Below are positions 26,840 through 38,910 of a stretch of DNA of 64,000 bases, piece after piece (the first letter of the stretch is position 1; each line of letters starts with the position of its first letter). The notes beneath the pieces were generated by a model, which was not told the origin of the DNA, did no database searches, and saw nothing but the letters and a program-made list of their open reading frames with translations. The stretch spans positions 124,001 to 188,000 of the forward strand of contig BPQB01000022.1 of NCBI GenBank assembly GCA_019973155.2, read 5' to 3'. Origin of the DNA: Phanerochaete sordida. Lineage: Eukaryota; Basidiomycota; Agaricomycetes; Polyporales; Phanerochaetaceae. Position numbers and translations under genes: made by a program.

Positions 26840-28133
26840 GGCGGTCGGTGGACAGAAGGTTGCACTCCAACGTCTGTTCCGGGCGTGCGCTTATGGCGTT
26901 CCGGGGGGTCCAACGCGCAGAGGCATGTGCGTCATGACCCTACCGCCGGCAGGCACGTTCGCGGAGACGGAGGAAATATTCGAGTCCAGCGCTGCCGATG
27001 CGTGTAGGAGGTCTGTGTGAGCGTCGAGAGGAAAGAGCGGGCTCGGCGGGACGACGCGCACGTCGCTCAGGTCGATGCCGAGAACAGCGCCCGCCTGGGA
27101 TTGGGCCATATGTATTTGTGCGAGAATTCGAAGTAAAACAAAGAATAAATTCGTTCAAGTGAGCTACGAGGGTTCAAGAACATGGATACTGTATGGGTCG
27201 GAATCTAGCTATCTTGCAGGTTGAATCCCGAAGGTACCGACGAAAACGCGTGTTAATATCTGCAGTCGTCGCTGCAACATTCTTGACTGGCGCTATCCCG
27301 GGCTCATGGCAAAAGACGAGCGAAGGTCCACCTAATCCCATCCTCCAGCACCAGACATGACCCGGCAGCATCCTGCGACACGTTCCGAAGCTTTCCCTCC
27401 GCTCTGGCACAGTCTCAGCGCGTTCTCCAAGGCAACAGTGACGCACTTGTGGGCCACTGTTGACCGGCGTTGTCGCGAACGACCTGGCCCAGCCCATCCA
27501 CAGCGGGCGGGGCATCTCGTCGCCGTGCGGAGGCTGTCCAGCATTCGGATCCCCTGCCGGACAGCAGATCAGGGTCGGGCCTGCTGCCTCGTCCGGGGCG
27601 CCGCCGAAGCAGCACCGCGCGGAGAGCGTCCGTCCTGTGTACGTACGGCGGGCAAGCGTCGGCCCAAGCCGGCGCAGGGGCAGCCGGACGAGGATTTTGG
27701 CTTTGCCTGTGCTTCGGGGCGTGAGCCGCCGCCGGGGGTCGTGGCTGCCCTGCACGGTGCATGTCAGACGACCGGGAGAGGTGACGGCAGGCCGCGCTGC
27801 TGCTCGAGGAGTGCGATCTGGGAAACACCGCGGGCGCGCGTGGAAAGGCAAAATTGCGCTGCGGGCTGCGACAGGAGCCTGATGCGATGGCGGTCGGCAC
27901 TCGGGACGTCGCGCCGGACTGTGCTCGAGGAAACGCAGTCGACCCTGACGTCGTGTACGCAAAGTCAAATCGCTTGAACAAGGTGGGTTAACGAAGTCGA
28001 CCACGCCCGCGGAGGATCTCTGCATGCCGGCAGGGGACGGCCGTCGGCCACATAGCTCTACCAGCGTCCGGGACACCTTCCGGTGGTCCGAGGGACACAG
28101 GAGCGGGAGGTTTGGGTTTACACGCGCGCAAGG
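26840..28133. other. 5' flank of PS synthase with a 71-codon upstream ORF, then GC-rich gap
   Basis: On the minus strand an ATG-initiated ORF of 71 codons (27109-26891) ends 51 nt before the PS synthase ATG. It could be an upstream ORF in the leader. I could not splice it in frame to the enzyme. 27.3-28.0 kb is GC-rich with long spurious frames. No other gene was recognised. Confidence 0.45.
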
Positions 28134-28484
28134 CTAAATTGCATTTTCCACCTCTGTTGGAAGGTCAACCGAACTAGGGGTGCAAAGACATGAGAAGAAC
28201 ACGTACCGGATCCAACAGCGGTAACCGCAAGCGCTCAGGTTCGAGAGGAAGATGGTTCCTCGGGGGACCCGAAGCACAGCACGGATGTGACTGTCTGGCG
28301 GGCACAAGGCGATAGCGCCGGATGGCTCCATGTATTGGAGTGCTCGTGTCTCCCGTTCCTCTTGGCTGACTGCAAGCGAACGTGCAGCCTCGGAGACACG
28401 GCCCTCTCGCCTGGGAGGGCTGACGATGACTTGGGGCAGCGGCGTTCTCAACGCTGTTCGGCCACGGAGCTCATAGAAAAGCAC
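28134..28484 (-). pseudogene. Cytochrome P450 fragment (region between K-helix and haem loop)
   Basis: An open minus-strand stretch contains ALQYMEPSGAIALCPPD and, about 15 residues on, VPRGTIFLSNLSA. This resembles the P450 segment after the ExxR helix (…RY.P..P…PH…, .Y.IPKGT.V..N.WA). It lies downstream of the haem-region relic of the P450 at 29.2-31.0 kb. It must therefore derive from a second gene or a rearranged copy. The expected conserved residues on both sides are missing. 28.5-28.9 kb upstream may hold further decayed P450 sequence, but I could not align it. Confidence 0.4.
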
Positions 28485-29249
28485 TAAGCAGTATTACAGT
28501 GAGCAGTAAACCTTCAGCTCGGATTCAATATTTCAAGCGGGTAGCGCTGCCGGCATACGACAGAGTGCGCTGGAAGCCTCAGGATAGCACCTGTACGGCA
28601 CGGAGTGCTCACAAAGCACTTCAGAAGGGGATGAGACTCGTAGAAGCTCATCGATATGACAGTGTACTCACCACACATAGTCAAACCTTGTCCCTCTTTT
28701 GCAGCCAGGTCCTCTGCAAGTGTTTCACGGTAGTCGACAGCTACCCCGCGCGTGCAATCCACATTGCGAGCCTGCACTCTTCATGAGAGCATGCAAGATT
28801 ATCTTGTCTTCGATCTTCGACCCTTTCAAGAAGATATTCTGGAGGTTGTCATAAGCATTACATTGCTCGTCGTCGAGGGGAGAAGGAGGTGGAGATCAAC
28901 GAAAGCCTCCGTCGTCGCTCCGTGGATGCGCGCTTGATCTTTAATTAGACGCCCCGAATAAAGTAACTCGCTGATAAGATAATGCACCTAAACCGTTGGC
29001 CTTCGACAATACTGTAAGTTATCGATGACAGGATGGTCTTTTGCTCGACGGCCACAGGCGAGCGACATTGACTTGTATATTTGGCTTGCTTGGAGACACA
29101 GAGTACATATAAGTGATGTACGATACGGAAGGGCTACGTAAACCCATGCGCCCAGACACTGCAGCTACAGCTGCTCGAGCAGCTTCACCGCCTCTGCTGA
29201 CTTCGGTACTAGACGGCATGGGAAAGCCTTGGGGTGTCTATCCGGTGCA

Positions 29250-31007
29250 CATCAGCGACAAATTGAACCTTGGACGACGTTCATCAACACAGGGCATACA
29301 CACAAGATAAAATTTTCTTCGAGCACGGACACGGGGTACACAGGCTTCCCAGCATCGTCCAGCACGGGCTCGACGTTGAACCCCGTAAGAATGCTCGTTG
29401 CAACGACCCAGACGCTCGCCTCCGCAAGGTAGCATCCTGAGCAGGCCCTGCAGGGCCGTCAAAAAATACTCTCGAGACGACTGGCTGAAATCTTACCTGC
29501 GGCCGTAGCCGAACGCGGTGCCCGTTGGGAAGGGCTCTGCGCAGTGCTAGGGCAGGTAACGCTCGAGGAAGGACTGGTATAGGGCGCTGTAGGCAGCTTC
29601 ATCGTTGGCGATGGCGCTGGAGAAGATCGCCAGGGGAGGCCGGCGTGCGACAGAGAATCGGACTGTGCATTTGCGAAGACAGTAATTGTGCGCTCTGAAA
29701 CGAGCATGTCTCGATATATGGCGTCTTGCATCGCACGATGCGGACTCCCTTTTCATGAATACGAGGTGAGCGTCAAGGGAGAGGTACGGGCTGGGACTTG
29801 CCTAACGTAACAACAGAGTGCCCCCTGTTACCTTCACCAGCGGAATTCCTGCGTGACGCGGTCCAGGTAGGGCTGCAGCTTTCGGCCGTTCAAGTCTGGG
29901 AGCCGATGCGGGCCTACCACCTTATGGATCTCATCTAGAGCCTTTCTCTGCACCTCGGGATGCAGGAGAAGAGCGAGGAGAATAATCAGAACGCTTGCCT
30001 ATGTCTAGATAAAATGTCAGCAGCATCTAGCTCATGGAGGGACCCAACTCACAGTCGCTTCTCTAGCTGAGAGATGAATCATCATCGGGGAATGGAGGGA
30101 TACGACCGGCATGAGACACAAAAATCCATGTATTCATCGCGCATGTCTTCACCGGCTTGATCTCTTCCTCATTGCTACGGAGATACGTACGTATTAAATC
30201 TATGGGCGGGAAATTCGTCAGGGTATTCAGGACCTCTGTGATTCCGTTTAAGAGCGTGATGAAGGCATCTTGGTCGGATTCCTACAATAGTCCTGAATGC
30301 CATATCGAGAATGATACCCGCAGTGAACCTGAAGAACCGCAGAGGCACATCAGCTGTGGCTCGCAGACATACCATAACACGCACCGCCATGCAGAAACGC
30401 TGAGATCTTCCTGCTGGTGGTACGCAATACGATCCCAATTCTTCGACAGGACGTGCGCGTGCTGCAGCTTAATAGGCTACAACGCCTCGGCATTCCTCGC
30501 ATTCAAGGCTAACAGCGTGACCTGGAGGAACCACCGGAAGAGGACCGTGCCGTGATGCTGAAACGGCAGGATCCTGTCCCACTTGATTCCGGCTCTTCGA
30601 GCGTAATGCGGGTAACGCAATGCACGCACAGCTTGGGACCCTGAAAGTCTGGGCAGTCGCTGTAGATCGTACCGCGTTTCATGAGCAGGTCCATGGCGGC
30701 GCGCTTTCTGTCGAGGATGACAATTTGTTTGCCAAGCCGCTCCGCGTAGAGGACATCGCCTGCGGCCGTGCGTTTCAGAGTCTGAACTGCCCAAAAATCC
30801 ATTCGAAATGGTCCACTGAGAATACACACCGTAACGCTTCGACCATTCTCGGAGCGTCACATCGGGGTCCTTTGCGGGGACGACCCTCGATTGTCCCAAG
30901 ATAGGGTTGCCAGGCGGACCGGGAGGAAGCTGCTTTTGTCTCGATTTACATTGCGCACCGCGTAGAATGAAGAGCCTGAGCAAGGCAACAACAATTAGCA
31001 GTATCAT
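29250..31007 (-). pseudogene. Degenerate cytochrome P450 gene
   Basis: Exon 1 (from ATG 31007) is intact: a hydrophobic anchor, then LPPGPPGNPILGQSR and DPDVTLREWSKRYG. A second exon, starting near 30759, encodes DVLYAERLGKQIVILDRKRA and KRGTIYSDCPDF. After that the frame decays. The TAGIILDMAF segment is separated by a frame change from SDQDAFITLLNGITEVLNTL (about 30320-30180). The I/J/K region (LLLHPEVQRKALDEI, near 29970-29830) runs into QEFRW plus a stop, with the ExxR helix lacking a residue. The haem region reads FGYGRR, then CSGCYLAEASVWVV instead of CPGR. The Cys is still there but Pro and Arg are lost. Multiple stops and frameshifts make this a pseudogene. It probably once encoded a CYP5144- or CYP64-like fungal monooxygenase, though the clan assignment is a guess. 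Confidence 0.8.
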
Positions 31008-32792
31008 GCACAGAGTGTGTCAAACAGCTGTAGCTGCCCTTGATCAATGGCTCGTCATGGCAGTAGCTTCGACGTTTCGCTCACCGGAAGAGGCGTTGAT
31101 GGGCCTGCTATCGATGCGAACGTTGTTTAAGACACAGAAACGGTGTAGGGTTCTCAACTACAAACCTGAATACATCTCCAAGTCGTTAGAATATTGTTGC
31201 AGGAGGGCAATGCTGCTCAGATAGGGTGACAGGTTCGCAGCGCAGCCCTTGAGGCATCGGCTGCGGGTACGTTACCGCCCAGCGGCGACTGGAGATGAAA
31301 CGATGGCGATGTGGAACCTAGAGACACGATGTGAGTCAGGATACGAGTTGTAGGTAAGCATAGGTAGCAGTCATGAGCGGGTTTATCACTCACCATCTAC
31401 TGACTTACATGAGGATCGCCTGCGTCTCCACTACAATCGTCGAGCCGGGGATGGTCGGGTTTCGACTCCCAAGAGTCATCACGCCGACTTGAGCATACTT
31501 CGATAGCCACGCATATAGCGTTCGAACATTATAGTGTCTTCAAGCGTTGTCATCAGATATCCTCAGCGCGTTTTGAGTGTGAGTTCACTTCCAACTTCTT
31601 CACAGTCCAGACTCAAGCGCTACGTGCTATAAAAGCGCAAGCGCCGGTTTTTCTTACCGTGAGAAACGAAGGCTGTTTACTCAGGTTTCACTTCAAGCTT
31701 CAAAGCTTCAAGCTTCACCCTCAACGACTCGAACATTGCTTCCTCCTCCCTCGCGTCACACCTCACTTCTTGGAAGAGAACTTCGAAGTGCTAGGCCTCA
31801 CTGATTGTCCAGTCTTGAGGATATTTTTGAGCCTTGTTCGACTCGAAATGGGCGTCGCGGCCGACCAGGCCGTGTACAGCTGCGCCGATGCCACATCGCG
31901 TCCACCGAGTGGTACGAAGCTAGTGCTCGTGCGAGCAAGCCGAACTTGCCATGAAGTATTCAGCTAGTGAGTCTGAATGCAACACAAGTCATCTGTCAAA
32001 CTGTGAATACAAACCCGCGCACGGTTACCCAACATCTAGCACGTGCTATCCCTCACTTGCTCCGCTCGCTCGCCTGCTTCGTGGCTGAAGCTAGTTAGAT
32101 CCTCCGACCGAAAGCTGCCCTGTGTACGGATGACAATTGTATGGCTATGCGTAAGGTATTTGCCGCGTTGTCGGCCGTGCTCATCTATGCTCACGACTGT
32201 TCTCACGCCCACCCCACGGGACGCGTCCCACAGGGACGCTTACCGCTCGCTGGACAGCCATCATGACAGCCAATCCCACGCTGATCTCAGTACAGCATAA
32301 TCTGCCTTAGCTGCGGCATATCCGAAAGGACGCTACGGCGGGTACGAGTAACCCTACGTATCACCGGGCTGGAGTACGTGCAAGAGATCCCAGCTAGCAA
32401 ATTTCCTGCCATCAGCTCCGGGACGAGGGTCTTTGCAGCATGCACACCTTATCATCGTACGTTTCCTCTGTGCATCGCGACTGCGACTGAGACGGAGTCA
32501 GCTCATTGGGCGACCCTCGCGCGCCCCAGCCGGCTGCCGATGTCTCAGGCTATTCGATGCATCCTTTTTTTTCATCGCGGCCGGGCTCATGAATGACAGA
32601 TCGCACCAGGCGTAGATCTGAGCGGTGAACTTTGCCACGACGAAGGCGCATTGTACCAGATCATGCTCCGCGCTTTGGGAGCTGAGCACTGCGCTATAAA
32701 GCAGGCGCACTCGAGGCCTACTCTCGCCAAGTCGAGTCTTCTCTCTCGCCTCTCCCCGCCCAGGGCCACTCCTCTCGTTTGTTGCGCCAGAC
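31008..32792. promoter_or_regulatory. Long intergenic region with acetyl-CoA synthetase promoter
   Basis: About 1.8 kb without a supportable gene. TATAAA at 32695-32700 is 93 nt upstream of the acetyl-CoA synthetase ATG. At 31690-31716 there is a small run of overlapping CAAGCTTCAA-type repeats. A 102-codon plus-strand ORF (31659-31967) overlaps that repeat and has no recognisable feature. Confidence 0.5.
32695..32700 (+). promoter_or_regulatory. TATA box of acetyl-CoA synthetase
   Basis: TATAAA, 93 nt upstream of the ATG. The same distance (93-95 nt) separates TATA elements from the start codons of both divergent secreted-protein genes. Confidence 0.6.
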
Positions 32793-35238
32793 ATGTCAGA
32801 GTCCGTCTCCGTACATCCTGTCCCCCCTCGTCTCCAAAATGGCTCCGAGGTGCCGTACATCGGCCCCAACATCGAGGCTTACAAGAAGGCACACGCAGAG
32901 AGCATTGGTCCAAATGCCGACAAGTGGTGGGGGAAGGTATATTGGTCTCGATATTCCGACAGAGTGGGTGCTAATCTCGCCCTGTAGATGGCTCGCGAGA
33001 CTCTTCACTGGGATATTCCCTTCCATACCGTGAAGTCTGGTGGTTTTGAGCACGGCGACGTCTCGTGGTTCCCTGATGGCTACGTCAACGCATCGTACAA
33101 CTGTGTCGACCGCTGGGCGCATCGCACTCCAGACAAGGTACAGTGCTCCTTCCGACCCCCGGACTCCCGCTGATTATGCCTCAGACCGCTATCATCTACG
33201 AAGGTGATGAGCCTGGTCAACACCTCGAAATCAGCTATTCACAGCTCCTGCGCGAAGTGTCCCGCGTCGCGAACGTCCTCAAGTCATGGGGCGTCCAGCC
33301 GGGCGACACTGTCTCGATCTACCTGCCTATGACGTGGCAGTCCGTCGCCGCATTCCTGGCTTGCGCCCGCATCGGTGCTGTCCACGCGGTCGTCTTCGCT
33401 GGCTTCTCTTCCGAGTCCCTTCGCGATCGTGTGAACGACTGCAAGTCGCGTGTCGTCATCACCTCCGACGAAGGCCGCCGCGGCGGGAAGACTGTCAACA
33501 TCAAAAAGATCGTCGACGCTGCCCTCCAGGACTGCCCCGGGGTCGAGCATGTACTTGTGCTCCAGAGGACCGGCGGTGAAGTCTCGTGGACCGCAGGCAG
33601 GGATAAGTGGTGGCACGAGGAGACCGCCAAGGTCTCGAACTTCTGTCCGCACGCTCTCCTTCCGGCCGAGCACCCTCTGTTCATCCTCTACGTGAGTGCG
33701 CCAGATCTCCAGCTCGTACAGTCCTCACTCGATTCCCGCAGACCTCTGGCTCGACCGGAAAGCCGAAAGGTATCGTCCACACCACCGGCGGTTACCTCCT
33801 CAACGCCGCCTTGACGCTGAAGTATGTCTTCGACGTACACGAGAACGACCGCTTTGGCTGCATGGCAGACATGGGCTGGATCACTGGTCACACGTATGTC
33901 TTCGCAACCATCGTGCATACCCCATCTCCTAACAAGCCCACAGGTACATCGTGTACGGCCCGCTCGCGAACGGCATCGCGACGACCGTCTTCGAGTCGAC
34001 CCCGGTCTACCCGACGCCCGCGCGCTTCTGGGACGTCATCGACACGCACAAGCTGACGCACTTCTACACCGCGCCGACGGCCGTGCGCCTGCTGCGCCGC
34101 CACGGCGAGCACTGGGTCGAGAAGGCCGACCTGAGCACGCTCCGTGTCATCGGCAGCGTCGGCGAGCCGATCAACCCCGAGGCGTGGCACTGGCTCAACG
34201 ACCACGTCGGGCGTAAGCAGGCCGCCATCGTCGACACATTCTTCCAGACCGAGACTGGCACGATCGTCGTCGCGCCGTTCCCGGGTGCGATCGAGTGCAA
34301 GCCGGGTGCCGCGACCGTGCCGTTCCTGGGCATGGAGGCTGCGCTGCTAGACCCTGTCACCGGCAAGGTATGTTCGTCACGCTCACCAGCTTAATGTCGT
34401 CTCATCCGTTGTCCACTAGGAACTGGAGGGTAACGACGTGGAGGGCGTACTTGCCTTCAAGGGAAGCTGGCCTTCGATTGCCCGCACCGTTTGGCAGGAC
34501 CACAACAGGTGGCTTGATGCGTACTTAAAGGTACATGCTTTGCTCGTCTTGCATCTTCAGCTGGATTCTGACACGACTGCGATAGCCGTACCCTGGATAC
34601 TACTTCACCGGTGATGGTGCCCACCGCGACCAGGATGGGTACATCTGGATCAAGGGTCGTGTCGATGGTACGTCCATGTTTTGGTACAATTCCAGTAGGT
34701 AGCTGATTGCGGGATTTGCAGATGTTATCAACGTCTCTGGCCATCGTCTTTCCACCTCCGAGATCGAGTCTGCGCTCATCCTCCACGATGGTGTCGCCGA
34801 GGCCGCCGTCATCGGCGCGAACGACGAGATCACCGGCCAGTCTGTGCATGCGTTCGTGACCTTGAAGCCGTGAGTCTTGATACTTTGAGGCCTTAGACCG
34901 CGCACTGACTGGAATCCCAGTGACTTCGAGCACAATGGAGAGGCAGGGCTCGTGAAGGAGCTGGCCGTCCAGGTACGGGCGACGATTGGACCCTTCGCTA
35001 CACCCAAGAAAATCTATCTCGTCCCCGATCTGCCTAAGACTCGCTCTGGAAAGGTTTGTGATTGGGACTCTCAAGCTACAATTGTTTCTAACTGCCGTTT
35101 GTGCATTCGCAGATCATGCGCCGCATCATGCGCAAGGTGGTCGCGGGCGAGGCCGACCAGCTGGGCGATCTCAGCACGCTCGCCGACCCGTCCATCGTCG
35201 AGGTTATCAAAGACAAGGTCGCCGCGGCGCACTGCTAG
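32793..35238 (+). CDS. Acetyl-CoA synthetase (10 exons, 658 aa)
   Basis: Exons 32793-32936, 32988-33137, 33185-33691, 33742-33893, 33944-34367, 34420-34530, 34586-34667, 34722-34869, 34921-35053, 35113-35238 (1977 nt). AMP-forming acetate:CoA ligase: acetate + ATP + CoA give acetyl-CoA + AMP + PPi. Signature elements: [19 protein letters not shown], the ATP-binding [18 protein letters not shown] at about residues 268-285, [41 protein letters not shown] and the C-terminal catalytic lysine in PKTRSGK (about residue 617). Length matches eukaryotic Acs (about 650-670 aa). No peroxisomal or mitochondrial signal is obvious, so cytosolic or nuclear location is inferred. A TATA box lies 93 nt upstream. 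The stop is TAG at 35236-35238. Confidence 0.97.
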
Positions 35239-35564
35239 ATCTACAAGATTTATTATGTACACAAGTAGACTATTGTATTTGTTCGTGACGACATATGCGC
35301 CCGAGAATGTAACCTATTAGAACGATCCTCAACTGAAGAGCGGGAAGTAGCGTCTGCTCATTCCAGTTCCCGTAACTAAGTCCATACCCCTCTGACAATC
35401 CCATCCCAGATACTTTACGGCTAGGGCAATGGGCAACGCTATCGGCTATCCGGTCATGGTTGTATAGTCTATGTCCAACGACAAAATCCAATGTCAATTA
35501 TACCTGGACTGCTACGATACATGATGCATGAGAGAGAAAGCATGAATAGCAAGAGTGATATCCA
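35239..35564. other. Convergent gap between acetyl-CoA synthetase and AVL9
   Basis: A 326-bp, AT-richer gap holding the 3' untranslated regions of both convergent genes. No gene was seen. Confidence 0.5.
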
Positions 35565-38500
35565 TCACATGGCGACACCAGTGTCACCGTCCTCGCTATG
35601 AAGCGTAAACGCGTCCGAGCGGATGGAGCCCACCGAGGGCTTGCGCGCGGGGCCCTTCGGCGCGGCCGGCTCCGCACGCGGCGGGGCAGCGTGCGCCTCG
35701 TCCAGGTTCTTCGGCTGGAGCTCGTCGACCCCGAGCTCCGTTGGCGTGGGCACCGCCGTCGAGCGCACGGAGCCCATCGAGGGCGCGGGCGACGCCTCGC
35801 GGGGCGGCGTCGCCGGCTTCGCGACGGAGAACCGCGTTGAGCGCTGCGCGAAGAAGGAGCCGATGCTCGCGCCCCACGAGCTCGACGACTGCCTAACTTC
35901 CGCGGCCGTCGGTACCGGCGGCGCTGGCTGCACTGGTACCGGCATCTTGTTGGCGCTGAGGCTCAGGGGGCGGATGCCGCTCGGGTGGGCCGCAGGGGGC
36001 TGGGGAGACGAGTCGGGGGTAGAGAGCACGGAGTCTCTGCCCGACCGGATACTCCCTGCGTCGGATTTCGTGACATCGACGATGCTGCCAGAGGAGCTGC
36101 CCGTCTGGGCCCCCGAGCCCGACGACGAACTTCCGGCTCGTTGCATCCAACGCCCTCGAACGCTATCAACAGCCTTGAAGAATCCAGTTGAAGCTTCGTT
36201 GAAAGTCTTAGAAATAGCTTCTCCCGTTGGCGCCAGCCGTTGGTCGAGCTTCAGCTCCTGGATGCCTTCACTCAGCCGCAGACCCACATCCGCCAAGACC
36301 GAAGGGCGATCGGTACATGGGTGTCTGTACAAGCGTCGATGAGCTGTCATTCGGATTGAATCCCAGAATTCCAACTTACCGTGGTTCCATGATGTCGAAC
36401 AGCAGCGGATCGGTCACCCGCTCCCAAACCTCATAGGCGTTCGTCTTCTTGAACTCTGCTATCCAGAGCATGTTGAAGTCGTTGATGGCATTTGGATTTC
36501 CTGCAGTATGGTCACCACGATTAGCTGTGATTGACTTGGAGGATAAACGTAGCTGACCTGCCCCGTCCGTAATCATGACGCCCGCGCCCACACCTTTGCT
36601 CACGAAGTCGGAGTACTTCACGCATGACAATGCACCAGAGATGTACTCGTCAAACTGGACATAGTCAGTAGATAGTCGGGCTCAGACCTCGCTGCGCGCA
36701 CCTTCTGCCGCAGGTAGTCGTCGCTGCCCTTGAATTGGATATTGGGCGAGCCAGAAGGGTCTGCAGCGTCGAAGCTCTCGTTCACGTCCTTCACGACATC
36801 GTCCATCCATTTCCGGTCCGCCGGTGTCAGCCCGGCCACGCGCTCGAGGGCCGGGTTTCGGAACTCGAAGGCACCAGTCTCAAGCTGCCACGCGTCGACC
36901 GGTCAGCGGCAGACACGAGTGGGAGTAGCGTAGAGGTACTCACATTGACGAGCAGATCGACCTCCTTTTGCTGCGTGACGATGGAGTTGGTCGTGCCGCA
37001 CAGCCAGCTGCGGGTATCCTTCAGCATGTCGAGCTGCTGCAGCGGCAGGTACGGCTGAAAGAAGGCGTCCTGGACAGACGTCAGAAGACTTCGCAGCCGG
37101 CGGGTCGAGCTAGCTGACCTTGCCGAACAGGTCCAATGGAAGCCCCACGTAGGCCATCATACTCTTGGGGTCTGAGGTCCGCAGTTCCGTTGGCCTCGAG
37201 AGCCCTTTCGCGCGTTCGGCCAGCGGAGGAGACCCACAGTCATCCAAATGCTGCAGGAGTCCGGGTACGAGAGTCACTAGTGAATACTGGTAGGTGCACA
37301 GCTTCTCAACGGGATGGCCATAGAACATGATCTAGCAAACGAAGGTGTCAGATGGTGTTATGCTCGATGTGCAGAAGACATACCTTCTTCTGCAGCATCA
37401 AAGCCTTGAGAAGAATGAGCGTCCTTTGTCGGAAGGTGTGTACAAGTTCCCGCCTGTCAGTGAAGCTTAGATACGCGCTGTGATACAGATGGAACCGTAT
37501 ACTCACAGGCTGGTGCCTATACATGAGATGAACTGAGTTTGCCAAGCACAACAAATGGAAACAACTCACCCATGTAGAGACCACTCTCTGTCAATTGACT
37601 CCGCAGCGACAGCTCCAAGGACTCCTGGAACTCGTCGAGTATAGTCATGTCGGTGAAGTCACGCTGCGCGAACAGTGCTTTGGTGACCACGCCGAGACGG
37701 TCCCTGATCATGCAGATGAGGAACGGTGCTATACCGCTGGTCGCGAGACTCACCTAATCGGTCCGAACACGGGCTTTGAGGCCAAGACGACTACGGCCTT
37801 CTGCACAGTTGAACGTGTTACATCCTGATCCTTGACGAGGAGATCTGCGCTTCGTATTTGCCGGTTACACCTGCAATCCAGACGTCAGGACCTTCACGTT
37901 AAGACATAGAGGGCTCGCTTACGAGATACCGAAGATCGTACTAGGATTTGGCGACGACGGGACTAGGTGGAAGTAGGAATAGTCTTCCACTGTCTAGACA
38001 GACGTAAGAGATAGCACGAGTGTCTGCGGCGACTCGACGCACCAAATGCGCACCGTCCGGCAGAGCCAGGAACGGAAGTATTTTGGAGAGCTCCTCGTCG
38101 TCGAAGATAGATCCTCGTGCAAATTCGATCTTTGGTCCAACCTATGGAGACATGAGGATGAGGCGCACGCGACGAAACATGCACACGCACCAGATGGTTG
38201 AAGTCTACGAGCGCGATGCCCAAGACAAGCGGACCCGTGTGCGTGACGAGCATGGACTCTGGACGAGCCTTCCTGGAATAGCTGGTCGAGCCTGAAGCGA
38301 AGGACGCGATGCTCGCTCTGCTAGAGTCCGGCTTCTGCAGTGGTGGCGGCGGATAGGACATGCGGGACGAAGGCGGAGGTGAGAACAGTGCGGCCGGCTC
38401 CTCGTTCCGCTCTTCCTCTTCTGCTGCCAGCTCAGCAGCGTGGTCCGCGTCCGCCTGATGCTCCTCTTCCTCTTCCTTCTCGTGCACGGACGGCGCAGCA

Positions 38501-38910
38501 CTCGATAGCGGCGTTTCGGCGTCATTCAGGCGACGCATGAACGAGCTGCGGTCGTCAGTCTCCGCATCCTGCTCCGAGCTCAGGTCCGTATCGAGCGTGA
38601 ACGGGTGCGAGTCCCGGTGCGCAAAGCTCAGGCTCTCCCTGATCACGTTCACTGGCGTGTGCGCGTCGTCGCCGTGTTCCTGTTCCTCTGCGTCGTGAGC
38701 GGACGGGTCGAGGTGCACCGACTGCCGCGGCGACCTGGGCGGTGACGACAAGGATATCGAGCGTTGCGACGCGGTGTCTCCGTCCGAACGGTCGAAGTCG
38801 ACGTCAAGATGATCATCTGAATGTTCCGAGTCGTCGTGTTCGAGTTCGGGGTTCAGGAGGAAATGCGAGTTCGTCGGCGAGAGCACATCCAGAGTTGGTG
38901 GGGTCGTCAT
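35565..38910 (-). CDS. AVL9: AVL9-family late-secretory-pathway (DENN-like) protein (13 exons, 906 aa)
   Basis: Exons: 38910-38191, 38141-38043, 37993-37923, 37870-37754, 37703-37570, 37516-37507, 37453-37384, 37331-37119, 37069-36944, 36884-36702, 36654-36558, 36500-36380, 36324-35565 (2721 nt). The first about 225 residues are acidic and low-complexity (Glu and Asp runs). The AVL9 core follows: LVLGIALVDFNHLVGPKIEF, LPFLALPDGAH, TIFGISCNRQI, DVTRSTVQKAVVVLASKPVF, QRDFTDM, ELVHTFRQRTLILLKALMLQ, IMFYGHPVEKLC and GNPNAINDFNMLW. The last about 250 residues are Ser/Pro-rich. In yeast, Avl9 acts in exit of exocytic vesicles from the Golgi and is related to DENN proteins. A 10-nt micro-exon (37507-37516) encodes part of MGTSLREL. 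The stop is TGA at 35567-35565. Confidence 0.94.

Noticed and set aside
31659..31967. 102-codon plus-strand ORF
   Set aside because: Overlaps a short-repeat patch, has no splice context, signal peptide or recognisable motif.
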